Positions 36,565 through 46,562 of a DNA stretch of 64,000 bases are shown here, piece after piece. The notes beneath the pieces are model-generated. The model ran no database searches and was not told the DNA's origin. It saw only the letters and a list, made by a program, of their open reading frames with translations. The stretch spans positions 124,001-188,000 of the forward strand of contig JAFABB010000025.1 in assembly GCA_023426245.1 (NCBI GenBank), read 5' to 3'. This stretch comes from Bacillota bacterium (lineage in GTDB: Bacteria; Bacillota; UBA4882; UBA8346). The position numbers and the translations under genes are program-made. Numbering within the stretch: position 1 is the stretch's first letter; the number at the start of each line of letters is the position of its first letter.

Positions 36565-37806
36565 TCAGTTCTGCTTCATTTCGCGAAGTTTTGCATCCAG
36601 GGTTTTAGCTGCTCCGGCAGGAGTGATTTTGCCTACGAAACAATCCTGCATGGAAATAACGTATTGATTGCGCAAGGCTTCTGTGTAACGATGCCATTCC
36701 CCCATAGGGATATAGTTTTTCCCTGTAAGAAGCCCATTTTTATAAGCATCCACCAAAGGTGCGGGAACAGGAGGAGTATATCCCTTAGCAATAATCAATT
36801 GACCGGTCCCTTTATGGAAGGCCTCAAGCCCAGCCGGGCTTGATATATATTCCAAAAATTTCAAGGCTTCGGCTTTATACTTTGTCTTGCGATAAATTGA
36901 AAATCCAACATCAACACATCCGGCATACCACTTGTTATTGGGTTTGGTTCCGGGAATATACATCATTTTGTAGTCGATTTTGGGATTGATTTTTTCTATG
37001 TCCGGTATGTTCCAGGGACCGCCCAAAATCATGGCTACCTTTTCCGTTGCGAATTCATTAATCCTTTGATCATTGGTTATACCAACCATATCGGGAGTCA
37101 TATAACCATTTTTGACCATTCCGTTATACCAAAGCGTTAACGGAGCGGCCCAACCATCGGCAAATTTCTTTTTTCCAGCGTAAACTTGTTTTGTAAAGTT
37201 AGGATTTTGGGCATAGGTCTCGGCCGCAAAGAGGATAGGCACAATATTGACTGCTGCATCTTGACAGTTATCCAAAAATGGCTGAATACCGGCGTCTTTT
37301 AATTTCTTACAGAGGGCCAGAAATTCATTCCAGGTTTCCGGTTCTTTGGTTATACCGGCCTTTTTAAATAGAGCTTTATTATAATAGATACCTCCAACCC
37401 AAGCTGCCACGGACATTGAATAAGCCTTCCCATTTTCACCGTACATAGCCCTACTATAGTCGGGAATTGCCTTCATAAATGGTTGAGAAGTTAAATCCAG
37501 GGCATATTTACCTTTCATAATGTCTTCACGGTTCTCCAAAGCCATCATAAAGACATCCGGAGCAGAATCCGTCAGGAGCATGGTCTTCAATTTCTCAACG
37601 TAATCTTTCACCGGGGGAGCAAATTGCAAATCCACCTTAATATTGGGATATTTCTTGGAGAAACCGTCGAGAATCGGTTTCATTGCACTCTCATTCTGCC
37701 ACGATAAATAAGTAATGGTTACTTCTTTCGTTTTCCCAAGGGTGGAACCTAAAAAGACACAAAACACCAGGGAAACAGCAATTAGAAGAATAATCGCCTT
37801 TTTCAT
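36565..37806 (-). CDS. sugar-binding protein of ABC importer 3
   Basis: A 413-residue family-1 solute-binding protein. Signal peptide MKKAIILLIAVSLVFCVFLG then STLGKTKEVTITYLSW. The single Cys is inside the hydrophobic core and not followed by a lipobox context, so it is probably not a lipoprotein. Later motif GGPWNIPDIEK matches CUT1 binders. AAGGGG precedes the ATG. Divergent from the first YesM/YesN pair, which may regulate it. Confidence 0.92.
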   Translation of the reverse strand: MKKAIILLIAVSLVFCVFLGSTLGKTKEVTITYLSWQNESAMKPILDGFSKKYPNIKVDLQFAPPVKDYVEKLKTMLLTDSAPDVFMMALENREDIMKGKYALDLTSQPFMKAIPDYSRAMYGENGKAYSMSVAAWVGGIYYNKALFKKAGITKEPETWNEFLALCKKLKDAGIQPFLDNCQDAAVNIVPILFAAETYAQNPNFTKQVYAGKKKFADGWAAPLTLWYNGMVKNGYMTPDMVGITNDQRINEFATEKVAMILGGPWNIPDIEKINPKIDYKMMYIPGTKPNNKWYAGCVDVGFSIYRKTKYKAEALKFLEYISSPAGLEAFHKGTGQLIIAKGYTPPVPAPLVDAYKNGLLTGKNYIPMGEWHRYTEALRNQYVISMQDCFVGKITPAGAAKTLDAKLREMKQN

Positions 37807-38128
37807 TGAAATCCCCTTCCCTTATCAAATATTAACCAGCGGTCTCGAGACAATTTCATTATAATCATGTTGATTTTTTATTAAAAGCGGTTTTATTGCC
37901 CGTTTCTTTTGAAATATTGTCTTCATCAAAAACTACATAGGTGGCAAAATTTTCTCCTTTTTCTGAACTAGTAGCCAGAGAAATAAGATTTTAATCCGCA
38001 TCATTCTTTTAAAGAAACCTTTGTTTTATTGCAAAATAGTTTTAAAAAATTGCTGACATTTTTCGGAATGTAATTTCCCAATCCAAATTATGTTACAATA
38101 TATTTAAAATTGCTATGAGGAAACCTTG
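37807..38128. other. divergent promoter region, importer 3 / sensor kinase 1
   Basis: AT-rich non-coding DNA. TACAAT near 38094-38099 could be a -10 for the kinase gene, but its -35 is poor. No clear palindrome. Confidence 0.35.
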
Positions 38129-39988
38129 ATGCCTAAAATTTTACCGATTAAGTTTCTTCGCTTCCAATTCATAAAAAAATCGGTTACCACCAGAATATTG
38201 GTTTCGCTCATCCTAACTAATCTGGTTTTATTATTAATTTTAGGAATGATGATTATCCACGATTCCTCAGATACGCTAACCCATGAAATTATCAATTATA
38301 CTTCCAAAGTGATGAACCAAGCCTGTAACAATCTTGACTTCAACTTTGAGGACATTAAAACCCCCTTTGCATTATTAACCGCCAATGCATCTGTGATTGC
38401 CTGTTTGGACTCATACCAAAGTATGAGTTGGATCCAAAGGTTGGAGCATGAGCGGAATATTCATGAAATTGCTTCGAATATCAACACCTTTAAACCCTTG
38501 ATCAGTGATATTTTAATTATCGGTAAAAATGGATATATCACCAACCTTTCAGAATACCGGAGTACTTTACTTTATAATTACAACTTTTGGGATCAATCCT
38601 GGTATAAAAAAGCCATTGCCGTAAATCAGGAAAAACGTTTAAGATATCTGGGGCTCCATTTTCAAGATTATTACCTTCCCAAACTCACCTATAAATATAT
38701 GAAACCCACTTTTTCCATGGCGATCCCGGTATACAACAATAACAACAACATAACCGGCGCCGTAATTTGCAATTTCGATATCGATAAACTAAACAATATC
38801 TTGACCCAAAGCAACTTTGAACGAAGCGGCCAGATCTTGCTGCTCGATAAGGCCGGTATTATTATTGCCCACAAAAAAAAAGCTCTTGTCGGACATATCT
38901 TTAAGTTACCGGGCCGCCGGCAACTACTTCATCAAACGGCCGGACATTTCATTACGACATTTCAAGGGAAACGTTCCCTGCTGATTTTTCAAACTTCTAA
39001 AGTCACCGGATGGAAAATAGTATCTTATATCCCTTTATCTGAGATTTACAATCATTCGGGTCTCATGAAAAGAGACATTACCCTGATTTTATTATTCGGC
39101 CTTATTCTAAATATCGTCATTTGTGTTTTTATTGTATTCAATATCGGTAAACCCTTAAAGCAATTAATCGCTTCCATCGATAACGTCAATCAAAACAATT
39201 TGCATTTGTCAAAATTAGATTACCGGTATAGCGAACTGAATTTTGTCTCCGGTAAATTTGGAGAACTCTTGGAACGGATTAATGCCTTAATTCGCGAAAA
39301 TTATGAGACCCAGGTTTCTCTGAAAGATGCGGAATTAAAGGCCCTCCAATCCCAAATCAATCCTCATTTTATTTTTAATACCCTCCAATTGCTGCAAACC
39401 GAAATTCTCTATAACCGATTTGAAATATCCAATCAAATCATCCTATCCCTAAGCAGAATGTTAAGATACACCGTTTATGAATCTCATGCGCTAGTTGCCA
39501 TTAAAACCGAAATCGCTTATGTCAAGGATTACTTATTGATTTACAGCCATAAATTCCGGGACAAACTCAGAGTGAATTACCAAATTCCTGAAGCCATCGA
39601 ATCCTATTTAATCCCTAAATTATTATTACAGCCCATTATTGAAAACAGTCTTAAGCATGGATTCTTTGAATCTCCTAAAGCAGGACAAATTGACATTGCA
39701 ATTAATCCTCATTCACAAGGACTTCTAATTTCTATTCGCGATAATGGGATTGGCATTGAATCCGGTAAATTACAGGACATTTTAAATGATTTGAATCAAT
39801 CATCAACGATTAACACAAATATTCCCTCTCCTCATGTCGGCTTGAGCAATGTTCAACAACGAATCAAGAAAAAATACGGCGAAGATTATGGGTTGACCAT
39901 GATGAGCGAAGTCAATTTATACACCCAAGTGGATTTATTAATTCCAGCTCTTTTGGAGGAAAAGAACATTGAAAATACTGATTGTTGA
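38129..39988 (+). CDS. YesM-type sensor histidine kinase 1
   Basis: A 619-residue membrane kinase. Two membrane helices (~23-45 and ~318-340) bracket an extracytoplasmic Cache-like sensor domain, followed by a HAMP-like segment. The LytS/YesM kinase core has the phospho-accepting His in SQINPHFIFNTLQ, the N box in LLQPIIENSLKHG and DNGIGIE. The ATG eight nt after GAGG is chosen over an adjacent TTG. It overlaps the response-regulator gene by 20 nt. Typical targets are neighbouring sugar importers. Confidence 0.93.
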   Translation: MPKILPIKFLRFQFIKKSVTTRILVSLILTNLVLLLILGMMIIHDSSDTLTHEIINYTSKVMNQACNNLDFNFEDIKTPFALLTANASVIACLDSYQSMSWIQRLEHERNIHEIASNINTFKPLISDILIIGKNGYITNLSEYRSTLLYNYNFWDQSWYKKAIAVNQEKRLRYLGLHFQDYYLPKLTYKYMKPTFSMAIPVYNNNNNITGAVICNFDIDKLNNILTQSNFERSGQILLLDKAGIIIAHKKKALVGHIFKLPGRRQLLHQTAGHFITTFQGKRSLLIFQTSKVTGWKIVSYIPLSEIYNHSGLMKRDITLILLFGLILNIVICVFIVFNIGKPLKQLIASIDNVNQNNLHLSKLDYRYSELNFVSGKFGELLERINALIRENYETQVSLKDAELKALQSQINPHFIFNTLQLLQTEILYNRFEISNQIILSLSRMLRYTVYESHALVAIKTEIAYVKDYLLIYSHKFRDKLRVNYQIPEAIESYLIPKLLLQPIIENSLKHGFFESPKAGQIDIAINPHSQGLLISIRDNGIGIESGKLQDILNDLNQSSTINTNIPSPHVGLSNVQQRIKKKYGEDYGLTMMSEVNLYTQVDLLIPALLEEKNIENTDC

Positions 39989-41498
39989 CGATCAAATCTC
40001 CGTTCATCAATTTTTGGCTAAAGCCATTGATTGGTCCTTTTATGGAGTCGATCAGCCGATTTATGCTTTTAACGGCCAAGAGGCTTTGGAAATAATCCTC
40101 AATGACTGCCCGGATATGGTCATTTTGGACATTAAAATGCCGGTTATGACCGGACTTGAACTGCTTCAAGAATTAAATATTCGAAATATACAGCTAAAAA
40201 CAATCATCCTCAGTGCTTACCATGAATTTGAATACGCTCAGGAAGCTATGAAATGTGGCGTCAAAAATTACATTTTAAAACCGATCGACCCTGAAAAGTT
40301 AGAGTCCGCCATGGCTTCCTTAATCGCGGAAAAACAATTTGAAATTAAAAAACTCGCCGAACACTGTCTAAGCGAGATCATTCATGAAATCCGGATTCCC
40401 AATCTGTCCCTGATCGATGTTATGAAGAATATCTTCATCCATTTAAATTTTGAACGCTATTTGGTGGCTGTTATTTCTTGCAGGCATTCACTTTCCGATC
40501 CAACAGTCCATTTGATGCTAAAAAATTTAAACAAAATCGAATATCCAAATTTAATCACAACCGCGACCGCATTAGGACAATTTTATTTAGTCATTCCCAT
40601 GGTTCCCTTCCAGCCAGAAGTGGCCAATTGTCAGCCATTTATTAAACTTCTGCTGGACTGGAATAGGACATATCAGGAATTGGACTTGATCATCGGTTTC
40701 AGTAAAAGTTCAATCACTGTGTCGGATATTTATACTCTTTTTGACCAAGCGCTGAACGCTCTGGAAATGAGTTTTTATAATCCGGGACCCATTTTTTATC
40801 CATCAAGTTCCCTATTGGGATCCCCATCTGATAATACTCTAAACAAGCTTGAAACCAACATTTTAAATAACATTCAAATGAGTTTTCCCGAGGAAAGACT
40901 TTTAATACAAATCAAGAAGTTTTTTGACTATTTTCGCGGCGAAAGAATTTTTCCCAATATCGTCTGCCAGTCTTGCTATGATCTTTTGTTATTCGTAAAA
41001 TTAAATTTTCCTGATTTCGATGAAAAAAAATCATGGAATGCCGATTTCTCCTTGGAATCCTATCGTAAATTGAGAACCATTGAAGAATTGGAAGCAACCT
41101 TTACCAGGAACCTTCTAAGTTTCAGTCAATCCATTTCATCCGGCTCTACCAAAATAGAGAGAAATATCATTCATCAAATTAAATGTTATGCCGAAAAATG
41201 TTACGGCGAAGATTTATCCCTTGATGCCGTTGCTACAAAATTTTTTATCAGTAAGTATCGGTTAAGCCGACTATTTAAAAAAGAAACTGGCGAGAATTAT
41301 TGGGATTTTGTTACCCGGGTCCGGATGGAAAAAGCCTTATTTTTGTTAACCCATTCAAATTTAAAAACTTATGAAGTAGCCTCAAAAGTTGGTTATGAAG
41401 ATATTAGTTATTTCAGTACCTTATTTAAAAAATTTTTCGGCAAAAGTCCAAAAAACTTTCGTCAATCCGCCGAGGGAGACAATCATCTATCAATGTAA
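39969..41498 (+). CDS. YesN-type AraC response regulator 1
   Basis: A 509-residue response regulator. The receiver domain has ILIVDDQ and the phospho-acceptor Asp54 in VILDIKMP. A long middle region follows, and a C-terminal AraC DNA-binding domain (SLDAVATKFFISKYRLSRLF; YEVASKVGYEDISYFSTLF). It starts at TTG after GGAGG inside the 3' end of the kinase gene. Faces the second regulator gene with only 38 bp between the stops. Confidence 0.93.
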   Translation: MKILIVDDQISVHQFLAKAIDWSFYGVDQPIYAFNGQEALEIILNDCPDMVILDIKMPVMTGLELLQELNIRNIQLKTIILSAYHEFEYAQEAMKCGVKNYILKPIDPEKLESAMASLIAEKQFEIKKLAEHCLSEIIHEIRIPNLSLIDVMKNIFIHLNFERYLVAVISCRHSLSDPTVHLMLKNLNKIEYPNLITTATALGQFYLVIPMVPFQPEVANCQPFIKLLLDWNRTYQELDLIIGFSKSSITVSDIYTLFDQALNALEMSFYNPGPIFYPSSSLLGSPSDNTLNKLETNILNNIQMSFPEERLLIQIKKFFDYFRGERIFPNIVCQSCYDLLLFVKLNFPDFDEKKSWNADFSLESYRKLRTIEELEATFTRNLLSFSQSISSGSTKIERNIIHQIKCYAEKCYGEDLSLDAVATKFFISKYRLSRLFKKETGENYWDFVTRVRMEKALFLLTHSNLKTYEVASKVGYEDISYFSTLFKKFFGKSPKNFRQSAEGDNHLSM

Positions 41499-41536
41499 AC
41501 TGTCTCCTTTTCGGTAAACATTCTCCCAAAAGCGGG

Positions 41537-43165
41537 TTACCCCCGGCATGATTTCTCATATTCTAACGGCGTCATTCCTTGACTGTCTTTAAATACCTTA
41601 AAAAAGTAATTGTAATTGTTAAATCCAACTTCATCGGCAATTTCTTTGACTTTTTGAAAACCATTTTCCATTAATAATTTTGCTTGCTCGATCCGAATGG
41701 TATTCAAATATTCAATAACACCCTTGCCGCAGTCCTGCTTAAACCTCCGGCTTAAATATGAACTATTGACCCCAATATAGGTGGCGATGTCATTTAAGGA
41801 AAGATCGGAACGATAATTCTTGTAAATATATTCAATCGCTTTTTTGGTAACCCCGTCATAATCCGGATTGAGACAAAACAATTCCAACGCATCGATAGTC
41901 CTTTCGTAAAGAGTCATTATCCAGTCCTTAACATCCGATATCGTGCCGAATTGTTTGATATGTTCGTAAGGATCTTTAACATCTCCATATACGGCCGAAC
42001 TATCAATACCCGAATCCCTGATAATCTTGTTGGCAATATTAATAAGCGTAATAAAAATCATTTTGGTGGAACTCAGGCCGGGTTGATAACGCTGAATTCT
42101 ATCAAAAATATCGTTTATGGAAATCTCCAATTGTTCCCGTTTCAAAGACTTAATAAACTGCAAGATATTTTTTTCTTCTCGGATACCGAGTATTGGCAGA
42201 TTTTCCTCAGCCCTTATTACGGACGGATCATGAAAAATATGGTCTTTTCCCTCATAAAATCTTCTCATAAGCAATTGCTCAGCCTTATGATAATATCCTC
42301 CCACATTGCAGATATGATTACAAATTCCATCCAGGCTAAAGCAGGCGGTAATATTCAAATAACGCTTTATTGTTGCTTTAATACGCATTAAAGTGGCAAA
42401 AACTTGATTATAAATGTTTTGATTACTATGCAAATCATCAAACGAAAAGACGATCACAAATTTTCCGCCTTCAAGCGTTGAAATTACCGATTTTATACTG
42501 TCTTTCAATATTTCCGACGACATATCCGCCAAAGACTTCATCAAATTATCGATTTCACCGGTTGTAAATTTCGCCTTCAGCATCGCATAATCATCAACTT
42601 CACCGGCTACCACCACCAGATTTTGTAAACCCAAGTCGAGATTCAACTCATTGAGTTTCCGCTCAATATCGGCGGTTTCTTTGATAGCACCCTGGATTAA
42701 TTGACGAATGAAATTTTGTCGCAGCACCTGTTTCCCGGTTTGAATCTGTTCTTCCAAACTCTGAATCGCTTCATCTTCCTGCCTTTGATCCTGAATGGTT
42801 TTTTTTAGGGAGTGCAGAGTATTCAGCAAAACTTCATCCGTTAAAGTATGTTTCAAGATATAATCCGCAGCACCCAGTTTTAGGCTTTGTTTAACATATT
42901 CAAAATCGTCGTAAGCACTCAAAGCGATTACTTTGATCTGAGGGTAGTGTTCTTGAATCAATTTAATCAAAGTTACTCCGTTCATCCCCGGCATATTGAT
43001 ATCGGTTATTACAATCTCCGGTTCCGCTTTTTGGATAATATCGAGGGCTTCCATACCGCTTAATGCGGCATTGCACAATACAAAGCCTTCTTTTTCCCAT
43101 TGTATCAATTCCTTCAAGTTGGTATAGACAAAAATATCATCATCCACAATTAATACCTTTAGCAT
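41537..43165 (-). CDS. YesN-type AraC response regulator 2
   Basis: A 542-residue response regulator with receiver Asp55 in IVITDINMPG and a C-terminal AraC domain (SLNDIATYIGVNSSYLSRRF; VKEIADEVGFNNYNYFFKVF). AAGGAGAG precedes the ATG. It lies 11 bp after the kinase stop and forms an operon with it. It likely controls importer 4 and the secreted GH43, located just upstream of the kinase. Confidence 0.93.
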   Translation of the reverse strand: MLKVLIVDDDIFVYTNLKELIQWEKEGFVLCNAALSGMEALDIIQKAEPEIVITDINMPGMNGVTLIKLIQEHYPQIKVIALSAYDDFEYVKQSLKLGAADYILKHTLTDEVLLNTLHSLKKTIQDQRQEDEAIQSLEEQIQTGKQVLRQNFIRQLIQGAIKETADIERKLNELNLDLGLQNLVVVAGEVDDYAMLKAKFTTGEIDNLMKSLADMSSEILKDSIKSVISTLEGGKFVIVFSFDDLHSNQNIYNQVFATLMRIKATIKRYLNITACFSLDGICNHICNVGGYYHKAEQLLMRRFYEGKDHIFHDPSVIRAEENLPILGIREEKNILQFIKSLKREQLEISINDIFDRIQRYQPGLSSTKMIFITLINIANKIIRDSGIDSSAVYGDVKDPYEHIKQFGTISDVKDWIMTLYERTIDALELFCLNPDYDGVTKKAIEYIYKNYRSDLSLNDIATYIGVNSSYLSRRFKQDCGKGVIEYLNTIRIEQAKLLMENGFQKVKEIADEVGFNNYNYFFKVFKDSQGMTPLEYEKSCRG

Positions 43166-43176
43166 TTTTGCTCTCC

Positions 43177-45036
43177 TTACCTGATAATCGGTAAAGTAAT
43201 TTCTACAATGGTATAATGATTCGAACTGCTATCGATCCTGAGTCCATAACCATCTCCAAAATAAAGCTGAATTCGCTCCAAAACATTTGGAATGCCAATA
43301 CCACAGAAATGATCTTTCGAAATCTCCTGATTCCGAAAAATCTTATCAATAAGTTCCGGTGTCATTCCAATCCCATCGTCGGTGATGGTGAAAATCATAT
43401 TTTCCTCATAACGGAAGCCTTTTACGACAATAGTGCCTTCCCCTTTTTTGGGTCCGATTCCATGGATAATCGAGTTTTCTAATATAGGCTGCAGCAAAAA
43501 TTTGGGCAACTTATTTTGAAGGATTTCCGGTTCAATTTCAAAGCCGACCTGATACTTATGATAGTAACGAAATTCCAGGATGTTCAAATAGTTTTTTAAA
43601 TATTCAATCTCCTTGCTTACCATAATTAACTCTTCTTCTTTACCCATACTTACATGGAGCAGTTGAATCAAAGAAGTAAGCAAGGACTCCAGGTTTTCCG
43701 CTTTCTGGGCGCTGGCCAGCATTTTTGCGGTATTAAGCACATTGGAAAGAAAATGCGGGTTAATTTGCGCCTGCAACGCCTTTAATTCGGCACTTCTTTT
43801 CTGCTTCTCCTTATTTTTAATATCCTCCAGTAAGTTGTTTATCTCTGCGATCATGATATTAAAATTACGTGTTACTTCGGCAATTTCATCTTGATGATTG
43901 TCGGTTACCCGGATCAAAAAATTGCCGGTTTTTGCCTCATCCATGGCTTTGATCAATTTATTCAACGGGTTGGAAATACTTTTGGTAAAAATAATTGATA
44001 GTAATACCGCCAATAAGAAAAAGCTGAGACCCATCATGATGATTCGATTCCGTATTTTGCTCGATTCCAGATTGAGATAGGAATAAGGAATTGTGCTTAC
44101 TATGTACCAATCTGCATTATGGATAGGCGCAAACGCGGCTAAATAAGGCCGTTTTTCAATCTGTAAACTGAAGACATTGCTATCGTTTTTTTCATTTTTG
44201 TGTAATAAACGAACGAGTGACGATTCTTTATAGGGTTTTTTAAAAGGAACCGCATCGGCGCGGCTGGAAACGACTACTCCCCGCTTATCAATAATAAATA
44301 TTTCCGAACCTTTCCCGATGTCAATATCTTGATAAACATCGGAAAAAAAATCCTCCCGTATCCGGATAACCACTGCACCGATATACTCTCCTTCATACAA
44401 ACTTCGAATGGCTTTTCCGACAATAATCCCGTTTTTATCATTGATATTCGGAAAGATTCGGGTTACCTTAGGCGATACTTCCTGCGGACCAATAGCCATC
44501 CACACCGGCACACCATTATTGCTCTCAACTTCTTGTAACAAATGTTTTTGGAAATCCGGTTTCATATTCAACTTGAAGCCTTTATCACCGAAAGCATTAA
44601 TCGTTTCGTTTTGTTTTGTAAAGAGTACTACATCCGTAATATCATTAAAGGTAAACTTTTGGACCATCATATCCCGGATAATTTCTTGATTGTTCAATGC
44701 CTCCCATTGACCGAGCTTCCCGTAATCAACCATAGTTTTCTGGACGATCTCTGAAAATCCGACATCAATCGTGTCATTTTCAAGCCTGGTCATTTCGGCT
44801 TCGATATTTTGAGCCACTTGATTCATAACCTGCCGGGAATAGGTTTTGATTTTATCTTCAATCGCCCTGCTGGATTGCTGATAAGAAAAAAGACCCGTAA
44901 TTAACATCGGCACCAAGGACAGCAATAAAAACAGTATGATCAGCCGGGTCTGTATCGCGATGTTTCGGATCGTCAAAAAGGTTTTCAGCCGAAAAATCAA
45001 CCCCGCCGGAATATATTTATAAAATAGATTCATCAT
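43177..45036 (-). CDS. YesM-type sensor histidine kinase 2
   Basis: A 619-residue kinase with TM1 near ~28-48, a large extracytoplasmic dCache-like domain, TM2 near ~300, HAMP (NPLNKLIKAMDEAKTGNF), and a kinase core with QINPHFLSNVLN, LLQPILENSIIHG and DDGIGM. In the phospho-His motif Ser replaces the usual Phe-Asn (FLSNVL). The start ATG lies seven nt after GAGGGG. Confidence 0.92.
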   Translation of the reverse strand: MMNLFYKYIPAGLIFRLKTFLTIRNIAIQTRLIILFLLLSLVPMLITGLFSYQQSSRAIEDKIKTYSRQVMNQVAQNIEAEMTRLENDTIDVGFSEIVQKTMVDYGKLGQWEALNNQEIIRDMMVQKFTFNDITDVVLFTKQNETINAFGDKGFKLNMKPDFQKHLLQEVESNNGVPVWMAIGPQEVSPKVTRIFPNINDKNGIIVGKAIRSLYEGEYIGAVVIRIREDFFSDVYQDIDIGKGSEIFIIDKRGVVVSSRADAVPFKKPYKESSLVRLLHKNEKNDSNVFSLQIEKRPYLAAFAPIHNADWYIVSTIPYSYLNLESSKIRNRIIMMGLSFFLLAVLLSIIFTKSISNPLNKLIKAMDEAKTGNFLIRVTDNHQDEIAEVTRNFNIMIAEINNLLEDIKNKEKQKRSAELKALQAQINPHFLSNVLNTAKMLASAQKAENLESLLTSLIQLLHVSMGKEEELIMVSKEIEYLKNYLNILEFRYYHKYQVGFEIEPEILQNKLPKFLLQPILENSIIHGIGPKKGEGTIVVKGFRYEENMIFTITDDGIGMTPELIDKIFRNQEISKDHFCGIGIPNVLERIQLYFGDGYGLRIDSSSNHYTIVEITLPIIR

Positions 45037-45455
45037 GGCCCAACCCCTCGAACATATTTTATACCTTTCCAAGGCTTCATGGGAAGAATATCGCTGGGAA
45101 ATTTAACCTTTTTGCCGATAAAAGCCGGAGTCTATAAAATCTGGAATCATCTATATATGTTGAATTTAAGTTTTAAAAAAAGTCGGCCTGAAAAAGTTAA
45201 CGGAGACAGGATTCACAGGATTAAGAAAATAGATAATTCATAGGGGCTTTAAAAAAATCCTGTAAATCCATAAAATCATGTTAATCTTGTTTAAGTTCTT
45301 TTCTTGCGTTCAACGTCTAGCATTCAAAAATTTATTTCACCTCATATATTTTCATATTCGAATAAAATACCACCGTTTCTTGTCTGTAAATAAATCACCT
45401 ACAATCACAGTGGTATTATGCCTCTACTTATATAAAAGTGTTTGATTATTAAAAC
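45037..45455. other. intergenic region with imperfect inverted repeat
   Basis: No gene. An imperfect 17-bp inverted repeat built from ACAGGATT words lies at 45206-45222 and 45274-45290. A dyad AATACCAC/GTGGTATT spans 45366-45417 with a long loop, near the 3' end of the GH43 gene. Confidence 0.4.
45206..45290. repeat. ACAGGATT-type inverted repeat
   Basis: Left arm ACAGGATTCACAGGATT and right arm AATCATGTTAATCTTGT pair at 14 of 17 positions plus one wobble. Such ACAGGATT/AATCCTGT words look like dispersed intergenic repeats; a third copy, AATCCTGT, lies between the arms. Confidence 0.4.
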
Positions 45456-46493
45456 TCAATTTGAAGCGTCATCGGCAACCGGCACTCCAAAGTCCGGAGT
45501 ACCATCGGCATTCCAGCCTAGTTTTTGAGCCCGGGTGTGACGATTGGGATCATAAAGAGGATCACCGGTGATTTCTTTATAATTGCGGGCGTGATACACC
45601 AAAATATCTTCGGTACTATCGGGAGAAACGGTGAAGCAATTATGTCCCGGACCGTACTGGTGACTTTTTTCGTTGGTCTCAAATATTGGAACGGGTGATT
45701 TATGCCAGGATTTAGCATCCAGTAAGTCACTATCCACCGACGTAGCCAGTAAACCCATACAATAATGATAATCTGTGCTACTTGCCGAATAACTGATAAA
45801 GATTCTGCCGTTTTTGCGGATAACCGCCGGCCCCTCATTAACCCAAAATCCAATAATCTCCCACTCATATTCCGGTTTGGAAATCATGACCTGTTTCCCG
45901 CTGATGGTCCACGGATTACTCATCGGTGCAATATACAAATTCGAATTGCCCCGAATTTTCGGATCCCTTTGTCCCCAAATCAGGTATTGAACACCTTTAT
46001 GTTCAAAAGTCGTAGCATCCAGTGAAAAGGACTCCCAATTCATTTTGATTTGTCCCTTTTCCACCCAATTCCCTTCCATTGGATTTGCTGCCGAATTCTC
46101 CAGCACGAATACACGATGATCGAAAACGGAATCAACTCTTGCGGCGGCAAAATAGATATACCATTTCCCAGCAGCAAAATGAATTTCCGGCGCCCAGATG
46201 TTGGCGCTCATTACACCGGTTGAATGTTTACGCCAAATCACCTTAGGTACTGCCGCTCCTAACTCCTGAATCGTAGCGGACCTCCGGATTTCTATCCGAT
46301 CATACTCCGGAACCGAAGCAGTAAAATAATAATAACCGTCGCTATGTCGATAAATCCAGGGATCAGCCCGTTGTTTAACAATAGGATTCTGAAATTGGGC
46401 TTCATTTGCCGAAGCGGAGCTGGCACCGGTTAATAATAAGGTGAAGACACTCAAAGGGAAAAACAAATTTCTCACCATATATCTTCGATTCAT
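45456..46493 (-). CDS. secreted GH43 arabinofuranosidase-like enzyme
   Basis: A 345-residue exported GH43 propeller, similar in pattern to exo-acting alpha-1,5-L-arabinofuranosidases. The signal peptide ends near TGASSASANEAQ. Catalytic candidates are Asp44 in QRADPWIY, Asp159 in SFSLDATTF and Glu220 in WVNEGPAVI. ANIWAPEIHFAAGKWYIYF is a characteristic blade. It follows the importer-4 permeases and probably releases arabinose or short products for uptake. Confidence 0.88.
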   Translation of the reverse strand: MNRRYMVRNLFFPLSVFTLLLTGASSASANEAQFQNPIVKQRADPWIYRHSDGYYYFTASVPEYDRIEIRRSATIQELGAAVPKVIWRKHSTGVMSANIWAPEIHFAAGKWYIYFAAARVDSVFDHRVFVLENSAANPMEGNWVEKGQIKMNWESFSLDATTFEHKGVQYLIWGQRDPKIRGNSNLYIAPMSNPWTISGKQVMISKPEYEWEIIGFWVNEGPAVIRKNGRIFISYSASSTDYHYCMGLLATSVDSDLLDAKSWHKSPVPIFETNEKSHQYGPGHNCFTVSPDSTEDILVYHARNYKEITGDPLYDPNRHTRAQKLGWNADGTPDFGVPVADDASN

Positions 46494-46562
46494 GGCCTAT
46501 TCCTCTTTCCAATAAATTATGGCCGTATCCCTACGGATACTTATTACGGATAGCCAAATCTG

